A stretch of 64,000 nucleotides of DNA from Anaerostipes sp. 992a (GCF_001940245.1 NZ_MJIG01000004.1:1240001-1304000); one strand, 5' to 3'; positions 8,227 to 18,469 are shown, numbered from the stretch's first letter. A program made the numbers and translations. The notes: generated by a model not told the origin, from the letters alone.

Positions 8227-9669
8227 TTATTTTTTTAATACTTCCAATAAGAACTCCCACACACGTTTTACGGAAGAGATAGACATCCGTTCTTCTGTCG
8301 TATGAATGTCATCCATATCCGGTCCAATAGAAACACAATCCAGGCCTTCCATCTTCTCTGCAAACAATCCACATTCCACACCAGCATGAATTGCCTCTAC
8401 CACAGGCTTTCTTCCATATAATCTCTCAAACACTTCTATCATATCTTCTCGAAGCTTAGAATCCGGATTATACTGCCATCCCGGATATTGGCCGCTTACT
8501 TTCATTGTTCCATTCCATTTCTGAAGGATCTCCCTCATTTTTGCGATCAGCTTTTCCTTCTCTGTATCTACAGAGCTTCGAACCGCATATCCCATGCACA
8601 TTTCCTCATCTTTTAATAATGCAGTTCCCATATTCAATGAAGTTTCTACCAGATCCTCTATGTCCTTACTCATAGCCTGAACACCATTTGGCATCTCCTT
8701 AAAATACTGAAGAATAGATGCAAACCCTTCTTGGGTTACAGCCTTATAGGTTCCCTCTGCTTTTTCCTCTACGATCACTTTGATCCCAGGATCAGACTGT
8801 CCAAATGCTGCCTTTATCGTCTGGTTGTATTCTTCCAGAGCTGCATAAAATGCCTGCTTTTCGTCTGGTTGTATTAGGATTTCTGCTTTGGTCTCTCTTG
8901 GAATCGCATTATCCTTATCTCCACCAGCAAAGGAAACCAGGGAAATTCCACACTGCTGTGCCAGATGATCCAACGTTATCCCCAAAAGCACATTGGAATT
9001 GGCTCTTCCTTTGTTGATTTCTGTTCCAGAATGTCCACCGATCAGTCCTGTCACAGTAATCTCACAAAGTTGTCCTTCCATCTCAGCTCTCTGTACCGGA
9101 AGAGAAACTGCCACAGAAGCACCACCCGCACATCCAGCTAAAAAGACTCCTTCATCCTCAGAATCCAGATTGATCATTCTGCGCCCTTTACACATAGAAA
9201 CATCAATTCCCGTTGCACCGATTAGTCCAACTTCCTCTCCTGTTGTCAAGATCACTTCCAGTCTTGGATGAGGAATCGTATTAGATGCCAGCAGCGCCAG
9301 ACCATATGCTACAGCAATCCCATCATCTCCTCCAAGAGTTGTTCCTTTCGCCTGAACATAATCTCCATCGATTTCCAATTCTAATGGATCATTGAGAAAA
9401 TCAATCTCATAATCCGGTGTCTTCTGACAGACCATATCCAAATGCCCCTGAAGAACAACCGTCTCTTTGTCCTCATAACCTTTTGTTGCTTCTTTTATCA
9501 TGATTACATTCTTCTGTTCGTCCTGATAAGCAGTAAGCCCATGGTCCTTAGCAAATTTCATACAATAATCGCTGATTTTTTCTTCCTTGTAAGATGGATG
9601 AGGAATCTGACAGATCTCCTCAAAATAATGAAATACTTCTTTTGGTTCTAAATGTGATAAAACACCCAT
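8227..9669 (-). CDS. pepD: Aminoacyl-histidine dipeptidase (PepD, M20 family)
   Basis: A 480-aa metallopeptidase of the M20C family that cleaves Xaa-His dipeptides in the cytoplasm. Metal-binding motifs are visible: LQGHLDMVCQ with the metal His and Asp, GGDDGIA with the bridging Asp, TGEEVGLIGA with the catalytic Glu pair, and IHAGVECGLF with a late His-Glu. The start at 9669 is chosen because AGGAGG precedes it; an upstream in-frame start adds 27 unrelated residues. Length is normal for PepD. It heads a two-gene unit with the SDR. Confidence 0.92.
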   Translation of the reverse strand: MGVLSHLEPKEVFHYFEEICQIPHPSYKEEKISDYCMKFAKDHGLTAYQDEQKNVIMIKEATKGYEDKETVVLQGHLDMVCQKTPDYEIDFLNDPLELEIDGDYVQAKGTTLGGDDGIAVAYGLALLASNTIPHPRLEVILTTGEEVGLIGATGIDVSMCKGRRMINLDSEDEGVFLAGCAGGASVAVSLPVQRAEMEGQLCEITVTGLIGGHSGTEINKGRANSNVLLGITLDHLAQQCGISLVSFAGGDKDNAIPRETKAEILIQPDEKQAFYAALEEYNQTIKAAFGQSDPGIKVIVEEKAEGTYKAVTQEGFASILQYFKEMPNGVQAMSKDIEDLVETSLNMGTALLKDEEMCMGYAVRSSVDTEKEKLIAKMREILQKWNGTMKVSGQYPGWQYNPDSKLREDMIEVFERLYGRKPVVEAIHAGVECGLFAEKMEGLDCVSIGPDMDDIHTTEERMSISSVKRVWEFLLEVLKK

Positions 9670-9825
9670 ATGACATCCTCCTAATATGAATAAATTCAAT
9701 CGCAGACTTTCTATCTGCCTTTTCTTTCTATTATAACCCGATTTACACAATTTTTAAATGAATAAAAATTTACTATCTTTTTCTGTACTTTCCATATATA
9801 ATATTGGAAACGAGAGGAGCATTTT

Positions 9826-10734
9826 ATGTATTATTATCATTTTCATCAATGGTTATCATTTTTTTATTTTTACTGTTTCTTCGGATGGTGCTTTGAATCC
9901 ACCTATGTCTCCTTAAAAAGCCATAAATTCATCAATCGTGGTTTTATGAAGGGGCCCTGGCTTCCTCTATACGGAAGCGGTGCCATCTGCGTCCTTTTTA
10001 TCACTCTGCCATTTCAGCAGGACTGGCGCCTAGTCTATCTGATCGGAGCGCTAGCTGCCACTCTTCTGGAATATGTGGTCGGAACTGCTATGGTATCCTT
10101 ATTCAAAGTACGCTATTGGGATTACAGTAACCGTAAAATACAGCTTCATGGTCATATCTGCCTATCATCTACCATCGCCTGGGGCTTTCTAAGCCTTCTG
10201 ATGGTTTACGTTGTACATGAACCAGTGGCTGACTTTATTCTCAGCCTAAACAACGACCTTGTTATGGCCATTACCTTTTTCATTACGGTCTTCATGGTTT
10301 ATGATTTCACCAACGCATTCCGCCAGGCTATGGATTTACGTGCTTTGATCATTCAGGCAGAAAAAATCTGTCTGGAGCTTGGAGATCGACTGGAACTCCA
10401 AAAAGATCTACTCAAGGCAAATGTGGAGGATCGAATGACTATTATGAATGCACGCATCGACTATATCCAGAATTATTGGAATGATCAGCTGGAAGATAAG
10501 AAAAACGAGATGCAGACTGCATTAAATGAACAGCTTATCCAGACCGAAGAACAGCTGGCCAATTTTGAATGGATGATAGAAAAAGAAATTTATGATTTGA
10601 AAAGCCGGATGGAAAAAATCAGAGAGCGCATGCTGCTTCCTGCTTCCCGACCGCTTTTACAAAATCCCGGTGCAAAGTTTACGACTTTAAAGAAAGAAAC
10701 AAAGATATTAAAAGATCGGTTAAAAAGAAAATAG
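9826..10734 (+). CDS. Putative ABC-transporter type IV (PF06541-like) membrane protein
   Basis: This 302-aa protein has about five membrane helices in residues 10-165, with the family motifs FGWCFES, NRGFMKGPWLPLYGSGA and LEYVVG. It then has a cytoplasmic, strongly charged region (about 180-300) predicted by eye to be alpha-helical or coiled coil. The family is annotated as putative ABC-transporter type IV from weak evidence, and no ATPase partner lies alongside. It is the only plus-strand gene between 1 and 18 kb and converges with the glucokinase gene. Confidence 0.8.
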   Translation: MYYYHFHQWLSFFYFYCFFGWCFESTYVSLKSHKFINRGFMKGPWLPLYGSGAICVLFITLPFQQDWRLVYLIGALAATLLEYVVGTAMVSLFKVRYWDYSNRKIQLHGHICLSSTIAWGFLSLLMVYVVHEPVADFILSLNNDLVMAITFFITVFMVYDFTNAFRQAMDLRALIIQAEKICLELGDRLELQKDLLKANVEDRMTIMNARIDYIQNYWNDQLEDKKNEMQTALNEQLIQTEEQLANFEWMIEKEIYDLKSRMEKIRERMLLPASRPLLQNPGAKFTTLKKETKILKDRLKRK

Positions 10735-10741
10735 GCATGTA

Positions 10742-10766
10742 AAAAGGGAGCAACATGCTCCCTTTT
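10742..10766. terminator. Bidirectional terminator
   Basis: AAAAGGGAGCA and TGCTCCCTTTT form an 11-bp perfect stem with a 3-nt loop between the convergent CmpB-like and glucokinase genes. Confidence 0.85.
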
Positions 10767-10816
10767 ATACATACTTCCATACTATAAATCAATTTACCTT
10801 ATTGCATTGAATGCCG

Positions 10817-11758
10817 TTACTCATTCAATAATAATTTTACGCTTCCATAAATTCCAGCGTCATTTCCCAGTGTTGCCAAAACGACTTTTGTTTCTTTACA
10901 TGCATGAAATGCATATTTTTGATAACCAGCTTCAATAGAAGCGCGCAGGATTTCTCCCGCTTTGGATACACCGCCTCCTATGACAAATACCTCTGGGTCA
11001 CAAACACAGGAAATATAAGACAATGCTTTCCCAAGCTTATCGCCTGTATCCTCTAAGATTTTCTCTGCCAGCTTATCGCCTGCTTTTGCTGCATCTAATA
11101 CATCCTTTGCCGTGATGTTTTCTTTTTCTCTCAAGAGAGATGGAAGATCGCTTTCTTTTAATTCCTTTTTGGTCATACGAACAATCCCTGTAGCAGAAGT
11201 AAACTGTTCCAGACAACCTGTGTTGCCGCAATTGCACGCTTCTGTTTCTGTATCTGAAATTTTGATATGTCCGATTTCGCCGCTGGCACCATGCACACCT
11301 GGAAGAACTTTGCCACCGATGACCATGCCGCCACCGACACCAGTCCCAAGTGTTACCATCACACTATTTTTGGCTCCTTGGGCCGCACCCTTCCAGCATT
11401 CACCAAGAGCTGCCACATTGGCATCATTGCCCGCCCTGACGACCAATCCAGTCTTATTTCTTAATTCATATTCTAATTCAACATCTTTCCAGCCCAGATT
11501 CACACATCCACGCACAATTCCTTTTTCATCTACTGGACCTGGAATCCCAATTCCTATTCCCAATACTACATCTTGAGTAATGGATTGTTCCTGCATTTTA
11601 TTCAGAATAGTATCTGCAATATCATCTAAAATATTTGCGCCACTATCTTCTGTTCTGGTAGGAATCTCCCATTTTTCAATCAAGCTTCCTGTAATGTTAA
11701 ATAAGCCTGCTTTAATTGTTGTGCCGCCAACATCAATCCCGAACGCGTATTGCTTCAT
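10817..11758 (-). CDS. glk: ROK-family glucokinase
   Basis: A 313-residue ROK kinase that would phosphorylate glucose to glucose 6-phosphate. It shows the phosphate loop GIDVGGTTIKAG, the catalytic region GNDANVAALGE, the ROK signature around GVHGASGEIGHI and the zinc-binding CNCGNTGCLEQ motif. The start at 11758 follows AAGGAG. It overlaps the end of glgB by 26 bp. Free glucose released by MalQ gives a clear metabolic reason for its position as last gene of this operon. Confidence 0.92.
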   Translation of the reverse strand: MKQYAFGIDVGGTTIKAGLFNITGSLIEKWEIPTRTEDSGANILDDIADTILNKMQEQSITQDVVLGIGIGIPGPVDEKGIVRGCVNLGWKDVELEYELRNKTGLVVRAGNDANVAALGECWKGAAQGAKNSVMVTLGTGVGGGMVIGGKVLPGVHGASGEIGHIKISDTETEACNCGNTGCLEQFTSATGIVRMTKKELKESDLPSLLREKENITAKDVLDAAKAGDKLAEKILEDTGDKLGKALSYISCVCDPEVFVIGGGVSKAGEILRASIEAGYQKYAFHACKETKVVLATLGNDAGIYGSVKLLLNE

Positions 11759-13757
11759 CTTTTCCTGACTCCTTCTTTTTATCAATTTTCTTTTCTTGTT
11801 TCTTTTTCTTCTTCTCTATCGGCTTTTGAAATTTAAATACTGCTGCACCATACGCAGGCAATGGATATGCAAAGGAATACTCATGTCGGTCTGCAGAAAT
11901 TTTTTCTGTCCGATAAATGGATTTTTCCATATTCATTCCACTTCCACTGTATTTTTGATCATCACTATTTAAAACCAATTCATATTCCGTATCTTTATAT
12001 GCCCCAACACGATAGTCTGTATATGCCACTGGTGTAAAATTGCAGACAAATAGCAGATGATCTTTTCCGTCCTCCGAATGCCTTTCAAAACTAAAAATAC
12101 TTCTTGTATTGTCATCGGCATTGACCCACGTAAATCCTTCTTCTTTACAATCCAGCTCATACATACATGGGTGCTCCCGATAGAGGTGAAGCAATTCTTT
12201 CATATAGGACTGCAAATTTCGATGAAGATCATATTGTAGCAAGTACCAATCCAACTCTCTTTCTTCGCTCCACTCTCTTCCTTGTCCAAAGTCCTGTCCC
12301 ATAAATAGCAGCTTCTTTCCAGGATGCCCTGTCATATATGTGTACGCTGCCTTTAGATTGCCAAATTTATCCCAATCCGGCATTTTGCCAATCATTGATT
12401 TTTTCAAATGCACAACTTCATCATGAGAAAGTACCAAAATATAATTTTCTTTATATGCGTACATCATACTAAAGTTCATCTTATTATGATGATATTGCCG
12501 ATAAATGGGATCCATCTTCATATATTCCAGGAAATCATTCATCCATCCCATATTCCATTTAAAGGAGAACCCAAGCCCTCCATCCTCGGCTTTTCCTGTA
12601 ATTTTCGGCCATGCCGTTGATTCTTCTGCAATAATCATTGCTCCACTTCCATCTTTTGAAATAATCGAATTCAAATGCTTGATAAATTCAATGGCTTCCA
12701 GATTACGATTGTCCCCAAGATGATTTGGCTTCCACTGTCCAGGTTCACGACAAAAATCCAGATACAGCATAGAAGCAACCGCATCTACCCTAAGTCCATC
12801 AATATGATATTCTCGGAGCCAGTAAAAGGCATTGGCAATTAGAAAGTTCCGAACTTCATTTTTACCATAATCGAAAATCTTTGTTCCCCATTGTGGATGA
12901 TTGCCTTTTTGATAATCTGCATATTCATATAAACAGGTTCCATCGAACTCTGCCAATCCGTGGGCATCCTTTGGAAAATGTGCCGGTACCCAATCTAAGA
13001 TCACTCCAATGCCATGTTCATGAAGATAATCCACCAGATACATAAAATCCTTAGGACTTCCATGGCGTGAAGTTGGTGCGTAATAGTTGGTTACCTGATA
13101 TCCCCAGGAGCCATCAAATGGATGTTCTGCAATTCCAATCAACTCCACATGAGTATATCCCATTTCCAATACATAATCGGTGAGAGAATGGGCAAATTCT
13201 TTATAATTATAAAATCCCTGTGGATTTTCATAAGAAAATGGATGCTTCATCCAAGATCCTGGATGTACTTCATAGATGAACATCGGCTCTTTTGTCATAT
13301 CCTTTTTCGCCCTTTCAGCCATCCATGTTTCATCTTTCCAGTCAAATCCCTGAATCGAAGCCACTTTGGATGCATTGCCTGGTCGCATCTCACAGCTTGT
13401 GCCGAAAGGATCTGCCTTTAATACATCATAGCCATGACAATTACAAACACAATATTTATAAAGCACGCCTTCTTCTAACCCTGGGATAAACACTTCCCAG
13501 ATGCCTAGTGGATCCTTCTTTTCCATCGGATGTGCCTCTCGGTTCCATCCATTGAATTCTCCTACTACACTAACATATCTCGCATTTGGTGCCCAGACTG
13601 AAAAAAAGACTCCTGTCTCTCCATCCATTTCTGCGATATGAGATCCTAACTTTTTATAAATATTATAATGTCGTCCCTGCCCAAACAAATATTGATCTAA
13701 TTCTGTCATTTTAAATTCATTTACATCAGCCACTTCTCTCACCTGCCTATCTTCCAT
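11733..13757 (-). CDS. glgB: 1,4-alpha-glucan branching enzyme
   Basis: A 674-aa GH13 branching enzyme. It has an N-terminal CBM48-like domain (FFSVWAPNARYVSVVGEFNG, about residues 50-120). The catalytic domain follows, with DGLRVDAVASM (nucleophile Asp), IAEEST (acid/base Glu) and LSHDEV (third carboxylate). A beta domain is last. The final 35 residues form a lysine-rich tail (KKKKKQEKKIDKKKESGKDE) not typical of the family; it overlaps the glk start region and may be a C-terminal extension. It introduces alpha-1,6 branches in glycogen. The gene overlaps malQ by 11 bp, so the two are translationally linked. Confidence 0.93.
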   Translation of the reverse strand: MEDRQVREVADVNEFKMTELDQYLFGQGRHYNIYKKLGSHIAEMDGETGVFFSVWAPNARYVSVVGEFNGWNREAHPMEKKDPLGIWEVFIPGLEEGVLYKYCVCNCHGYDVLKADPFGTSCEMRPGNASKVASIQGFDWKDETWMAERAKKDMTKEPMFIYEVHPGSWMKHPFSYENPQGFYNYKEFAHSLTDYVLEMGYTHVELIGIAEHPFDGSWGYQVTNYYAPTSRHGSPKDFMYLVDYLHEHGIGVILDWVPAHFPKDAHGLAEFDGTCLYEYADYQKGNHPQWGTKIFDYGKNEVRNFLIANAFYWLREYHIDGLRVDAVASMLYLDFCREPGQWKPNHLGDNRNLEAIEFIKHLNSIISKDGSGAMIIAEESTAWPKITGKAEDGGLGFSFKWNMGWMNDFLEYMKMDPIYRQYHHNKMNFSMMYAYKENYILVLSHDEVVHLKKSMIGKMPDWDKFGNLKAAYTYMTGHPGKKLLFMGQDFGQGREWSEERELDWYLLQYDLHRNLQSYMKELLHLYREHPCMYELDCKEEGFTWVNADDNTRSIFSFERHSEDGKDHLLFVCNFTPVAYTDYRVGAYKDTEYELVLNSDDQKYSGSGMNMEKSIYRTEKISADRHEYSFAYPLPAYGAAVFKFQKPIEKKKKKQEKKIDKKKESGKDEAIRVRD

Positions 13758-15237
13758 AACGCTTTGTAATAGAACATAATTTCCCGATTAACTCATCAGA
13801 AAACTCTCCTTTTTTTAATCTCCATCTCCAGTTTGTCCCAGTAGTAGAAGGTGTATTCATTCTTGCCTCATTTCCATAACCAAGAAGATCCTGCATTGGA
13901 ATCACACAAAGCTTAGATACACTTCTCATCGCTGCACAAACCATAGGGAGATGCATCTGATCATCTGGAGTAAAATGGTCACACAGATAATCACGTACCA
14001 TTTCTTTTTCTTCTTCTTTTAGTCCCTCACAAAACCATCCAATGACCGTTTCATTATCATGCGTTCCTGTATATACAACACTGTTCTTCCCATAGTTATG
14101 AGGAAGATAATCTGCTGCACTTCCAGAATCTCTGGAATCAAAAGCAAATTCCAGCACTTTCATACCAGGATAACCAGTATCGTTTACCAGCTTACGCACG
14201 GTATCCGTTACATAACCCAGATCTTCTGCAATGATTTCTTTATCCTTAAATAATTCTAATGCCTTTTGGAATAATCCAATACCAGGTCCCTGTTCCCAAT
14301 GTCCATCAACCGCTGTTTGGGCTCCATATGGAATGGAATAATATTCATCAAATCCACGAAAATGATCAATCCGAACCGTATCATACATAGAAAAGCAAAA
14401 CGCCAGACGTTTCATCCACCATTCATAATCCGTTTCTTTGTGATAATCCCAATGATAGAGAGGATTTCCCCACAACTGTCCAGTTGCAGAAAATCCATCC
14501 GGCGGACAGCCAGCCACTGCAACTGGTCTTCCCTCTTCATCAAACTGAAACAGCTCTTTATTCGCCCATGCATCTGCACTATCAAAGGATACATAAATTG
14601 GAATATCTCCAATAATCTTGATTCCCTGTTTATTGGCATACGCTTTCAAATCCTTCCATTGTCTGCGGAATTCAAACTGCATAAACTGATAGAATAAAAT
14701 ATCCTCCTTCAGTTCCTCTTTCTTCCTATCCAATGCCTTCGGATCTCGAAGCTTCAAATCCTCTTCCCATTCACTCCATGCTCTGCCATTATGCTGATTT
14801 TTTAATGCCATAAACAATGCATAGTCTTCCAGCCACTCTTTTTCTATTTCTAAAAATTGTTTAAACTCCTCATTCTGAATCATATGACTTCTTGAGTAGG
14901 CTTTTTGCAAAAGCCCGTATCTGCCTTCATATAACTTTCCATACGCAACAAACTGCTCCTCTTGTCCAAAGTCAACTGCTTCACACTCTTCCCTGGTCAA
15001 CCAGCCATAGGAAACCAGCCGATCCAGATCAATATAATACGGATTTCCGGCAAACGTAGAAAAGGACTGATATGGAGAATCACCAAATCCGATCGGTCCC
15101 AAAGGGAGAATCTGCCAATACTTCTGTCCCGCTTCTTTCAATTGATCCACAAATTCATATGCTTCTGCTGAAAAACACCCTATTCCATATCTGGATGGAA
15201 GACTGCTAATGGAAAGTAACACACCACTTGCTCGCAT
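13747..15237 (-). CDS. malQ: 4-alpha-glucanotransferase
   Basis: A 496-residue GH77 amylomaltase that transfers maltodextrin segments and releases glucose. Motifs include RASGVLLSISSLPSRYGIG at the N-terminus, the substrate loop DSPYQSFSTFAGNPYYID, VRIDHFRGFDEYY (nucleophile Asp), IAEDLG (Glu) and YTGTHDNETVIGW (Asp). Length is standard. It overlaps glgB and lies 13 nt downstream of the EEP gene. Together with PTS, GlgB and ROK kinase it forms a maltose/maltodextrin and glycogen branch. Confidence 0.93.
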   Translation of the reverse strand: MRASGVLLSISSLPSRYGIGCFSAEAYEFVDQLKEAGQKYWQILPLGPIGFGDSPYQSFSTFAGNPYYIDLDRLVSYGWLTREECEAVDFGQEEQFVAYGKLYEGRYGLLQKAYSRSHMIQNEEFKQFLEIEKEWLEDYALFMALKNQHNGRAWSEWEEDLKLRDPKALDRKKEELKEDILFYQFMQFEFRRQWKDLKAYANKQGIKIIGDIPIYVSFDSADAWANKELFQFDEEGRPVAVAGCPPDGFSATGQLWGNPLYHWDYHKETDYEWWMKRLAFCFSMYDTVRIDHFRGFDEYYSIPYGAQTAVDGHWEQGPGIGLFQKALELFKDKEIIAEDLGYVTDTVRKLVNDTGYPGMKVLEFAFDSRDSGSAADYLPHNYGKNSVVYTGTHDNETVIGWFCEGLKEEEKEMVRDYLCDHFTPDDQMHLPMVCAAMRSVSKLCVIPMQDLLGYGNEARMNTPSTTGTNWRWRLKKGEFSDELIGKLCSITKRYGR

Positions 15238-15250
15238 AATTGTTCTCCTC

Positions 15251-16096
15251 CTATTCTTTTATCTCTATTTTAATCCCAAAATGATCAGAAATTACCGACT
15301 CTTTTTCACCAGAAAAAACAACCTGGGAAGATACTACATGAACTTTCTTACGAGACCATATATAATCAATTCTCATTCCGACATTCTCTCCATCTTCCCA
15401 ACCATCAATAGTTCCTGGGACTGTAATTCCATCATCTCTTTTTTCCGCAATTTCATAAGTGTCTATCCACCCTAAACTCTTAACATAATCGTACCCTTCA
15501 CCACGAACATCTGCTTGACTGTTAAAATCTCCCATCAAAAAAATATTTTCCTTCTTTTCGGAAAGTATTTCCTGGATTCTATCCATCTGTGGCACAAAAG
15601 ATTCGTCTTCATCCTTCCACCATCCCATGTGAACGGAATACACCCATACCGGCTCATCTTCTATCAACAGCTTAACCCCAATCATTTTTCGTGTCTTCCA
15701 ATTATAAAAATCCTGCAAACTGGAAATATAAAATTCCTCTGCTTCTAATACGGGATACCTGCTGATAACAGATAACCCCTCATCGTATTGATCATATCCA
15801 AGCTTTGCACAGCACCACGTAAAGCTATGCTTCACGCCCATTTCCTCTAACTTTCTTGAAATCAGAAAAGTACAGTTATCCTCTTTGATCACTGTATCTT
15901 CATAACAGGATACAAAGGAGCCTAAAAGCTCCTTTGATACCTTTGGTGCTGTGTGAGTCTGACTGCTCTCCTGAATCGCAATAACATCAATTTCCTGTTC
16001 TATAATATATTTGGCAAAGAGGTCTATATTACGATGGTACTTTTCTTTCTCCTGTTTTCTTGAATGACTATGTATATTCATTGTTAATGCTTTCAT
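15251..16096 (-). CDS. Endonuclease/exonuclease/phosphatase (EEP) family protein
   Basis: A 281-residue EEP-fold hydrolase. Asn at MNIHSH, Glu in AIQESSQ, the motif GDFNSQADVRGEGYD and the C-terminal SDHFGIKIEI match the metal-dependent catalytic residues of this superfamily. The start at 16096 follows AGGAG with an 8-nt gap. No signal peptide is evident, so it should be cytoplasmic. It lies between the sugar PTS gene and malQ in a close-packed operon, which may point to a sugar-phosphate or nucleotide phosphatase role rather than DNA processing. The substrate is not predictable. Confidence 0.82.
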   Translation of the reverse strand: MKALTMNIHSHSRKQEKEKYHRNIDLFAKYIIEQEIDVIAIQESSQTHTAPKVSKELLGSFVSCYEDTVIKEDNCTFLISRKLEEMGVKHSFTWCCAKLGYDQYDEGLSVISRYPVLEAEEFYISSLQDFYNWKTRKMIGVKLLIEDEPVWVYSVHMGWWKDEDESFVPQMDRIQEILSEKKENIFLMGDFNSQADVRGEGYDYVKSLGWIDTYEIAEKRDDGITVPGTIDGWEDGENVGMRIDYIWSRKKVHVVSSQVVFSGEKESVISDHFGIKIEIKE

Positions 16097-16122
16097 TGAT
16101 CGCACTCCTGACTTCTTAGCTG

Positions 16123-18279
16123 TTATAAAATATCATTGATATCGGATTTGATAATATCTGCCTTTGGCCCATAGATTGCCTGAATGCCATTGTCCTTTTT
16201 CACAAGTCCCATAGCTCCCTCTGCTTTCCACGCATCCAGATCTGCCACCTTTTCCACATCTTTTACTGTTACACGCAATCGGGTCATGCAGGCATCTACT
16301 AATTCAATATTCTCACGACCACCTAACAATGCAATAATCTTTTCTGCTTTATCATTGCCCATTCCACCGCCAGAAGAAGTATTTCCTTCTTCTTCTTCGT
16401 TTTCATCTGTATAATTACCCAGACGTCCCGGTGTCGCAAAATTAAATTTGCCAATCATGAAATATGCAACGGCATATCCAATCACAAAGAATACAACTAC
16501 ACAGATTACAAAATTAATAATATCTCCGGAAAGTCCTGCTTTTAGAGACATTGGAATACGTGTGATAAATTCCAGATTTCCAAAAGAATGCAATCTTAAG
16601 TGAATAATACCAGCCATAGCAAATGCGCATCCTTGTAATATTGCATAAACAATATATAATGGGAGTGCTGCAAACATAAACATGAATTCTACCGGCTCTG
16701 TTACACCTGTTAAAAATACTGCTGCTACAATAGAGATAAACATGGATTTATACTTTGGCTTTCTATCTGGCTCTACTCTACGATACATCGCAAGTGCAAC
16801 TCCTAATAAGAGTCCTGTCGCACCAATCATCTGACCTACTTTAAAACGAGCTGGAGTTACAGTTGTTAGCAATTCCTGATAAGCTGCCATATTGCCAGCG
16901 CCTTTTAAATTGATCAAATCTGTTACCCATGCAAGCCAAAGTGGATCCTGTCCAAACACCTGTGTACCGGCACTTGTACCAGTTAAAATTGTATAAGTAC
17001 CACCAAAAGAAGTATAGTTCATTGGAATCGTCAGCATATGATGCAGACCAAATGGCAGAAGCAGACGTTCCAGTGTGCCATATACAAATGGTGCTAAAAT
17101 CGGTGAAGTATCTGAAGAATTAGCGATCCAGATACCAAAGTTATTGATTCCTGTCTGTACTACTGGCCATACTGCACTTAAAATAATTGCGGTTACTGCT
17201 GAATAAAAAATTACTACCAACGGTACAAAACGTTTTCCATTAAAGAAGGATAATGCATCCGGCAATTTTCGGAAATTGTAATATTTATTAAATGCATTGG
17301 CTCCGACAAAACCAGAAATAATACCTACAAATACACCCATATTCAGGGCTGGTTTTCCTAAAATATTGACAAAGTAATCTGCAACCAGGATTTCCTGCCC
17401 AAATAATGTATGAGTGACTGCATTCGGATCTGCTAACATAGCAGAATTAACACCCAAAACTGCACCTGTAATAACATTGATCAAACAAAATGCGATCACT
17501 GCAGCAAAAGCACCACCTGCTCGTTCTTTCGCCCAGGAACCACCGATAGCAGCAGCAAATAAGATATGCAAATTGCTAATAATTGCCCAACCAATTTCTG
17601 CAATAGTAGTACCAACTGTATTTACAAAAGAAACATCACCGCCTACGATTACAATCAGGTTTCCAACACTGATCATCAATCCGGCCGCTGGCATTACTGC
17701 AATAACGGTCATTAATACCTTTCCAAGTTTCTGTAAAAAGTCAAAATTAATTGGGAATTTCTTTTTTGCTTTTTTCGGTTCCGCTGCAGTTGATTTGCCC
17801 TGTTCTACTTTCGGCGCCTCCACCTTCGCTTTGGAACGGATCAAAACATCTTTTGCTCCAATCTCTCCATATTCAAAGATCATATCTTCCGTATTAATAC
17901 CGCTACATACAATAACAGGTGTGATCGTTTCTACATTCTGTTTCTTGAGATACTCTAAATCAACCTCTGCGATCAGATCCCCCGCTTTTACTTTGTCTCC
18001 AACCTTTACTTTTGAGGTAAATCCTTTTCCCTTTAAAGATACTGTCTCCAGTCCGAAATGGACGATCATTTGAATTCCATCCTCTGTCTCAAAACCATAG
18101 GCATGAAGTGTATCTGTAATCGTAGTGATTTTACCATCTACCGGACTATAAATCTTTCCTTCTTCCGGTATAATACCAACACCATCACCTAATACTTTTT
18201 GTGCAAAGACTTCATCCGGCACTTGTTCTAATGGAATAACCTTTCCTTTGACCGGAGCTAAAATTTTTCTTTCTTTCAT
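16123..18279 (-). CDS. PTS glucose/maltose-family EIIABC, A-C-B order
   Basis: This 718-aa fused transporter starts with a Crr-like EIIA domain (residues 1-150; phospho-His74 in MIVHFG). The membrane EIIC domain follows (about 175-615, with GLHHMLTIPMNYTSFGGTY near the middle), then the EIIB domain (about 640-718; phospho-Cys664 in DACMTRLR). EIIC is of the glucose/glucoside superfamily. The A-C-B order is less common than C-B-A, and all phospho-sites are present. The maltodextrin genes downstream suggest maltose or glucose as substrate. Expression is probably controlled by the divergent LacI protein. Confidence 0.9.
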   Translation of the reverse strand: MKERKILAPVKGKVIPLEQVPDEVFAQKVLGDGVGIIPEEGKIYSPVDGKITTITDTLHAYGFETEDGIQMIVHFGLETVSLKGKGFTSKVKVGDKVKAGDLIAEVDLEYLKKQNVETITPVIVCSGINTEDMIFEYGEIGAKDVLIRSKAKVEAPKVEQGKSTAAEPKKAKKKFPINFDFLQKLGKVLMTVIAVMPAAGLMISVGNLIVIVGGDVSFVNTVGTTIAEIGWAIISNLHILFAAAIGGSWAKERAGGAFAAVIAFCLINVITGAVLGVNSAMLADPNAVTHTLFGQEILVADYFVNILGKPALNMGVFVGIISGFVGANAFNKYYNFRKLPDALSFFNGKRFVPLVVIFYSAVTAIILSAVWPVVQTGINNFGIWIANSSDTSPILAPFVYGTLERLLLPFGLHHMLTIPMNYTSFGGTYTILTGTSAGTQVFGQDPLWLAWVTDLINLKGAGNMAAYQELLTTVTPARFKVGQMIGATGLLLGVALAMYRRVEPDRKPKYKSMFISIVAAVFLTGVTEPVEFMFMFAALPLYIVYAILQGCAFAMAGIIHLRLHSFGNLEFITRIPMSLKAGLSGDIINFVICVVVFFVIGYAVAYFMIGKFNFATPGRLGNYTDENEEEEGNTSSGGGMGNDKAEKIIALLGGRENIELVDACMTRLRVTVKDVEKVADLDAWKAEGAMGLVKKDNGIQAIYGPKADIIKSDINDIL

Positions 18280-18298
18280 TTTAACCCTCCTAAATTCG

Positions 18299-18336
18299 TT
18301 TGCGTTTTTGCATTATATTTGCGTTATCTTTGCATT
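18299..18336. promoter_or_regulatory. Tandem TTGCRTT sites in the PTS leader
   Basis: Four TTGC(G/A)TT units begin at 18300, 18308, 18319 and 18330. The last three are spaced 11 bp, one helical turn. They lie at and just after the predicted PTS transcription start, a good position for a repressor. The palindrome near the LacI promoter shares the TTGCAT core. Confidence 0.5.
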
Positions 18337-18337
18337 A

Positions 18338-18366
18338 AATATACTACTTCTCCTGCTCTTCTTCAA
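18338..18366 (-). promoter_or_regulatory. Promoter of the PTS-malQ-glgB-glk operon
   Basis: TTGAAG (18361-18366), a 17-bp spacer and TATATT (18338-18343) on the minus strand lie about 60 nt upstream of the PTS start. Confidence 0.65.
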
Positions 18367-18469
18367 CCTGTTTCTATATTTTTTCGTTATTTTCTACATT
18401 TTTACCAATGTTTCGAAGTTATTTTTATGCAACTTTTCATTCTTTTCCGAACTATCAGCGCAAGAAATA

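Noticed and set aside
17414..18073. 219-aa plus-strand frame opposite the PTS gene
   Set aside because: It lies fully inside the EIIA/EIIC coding region and has no initiation signals.
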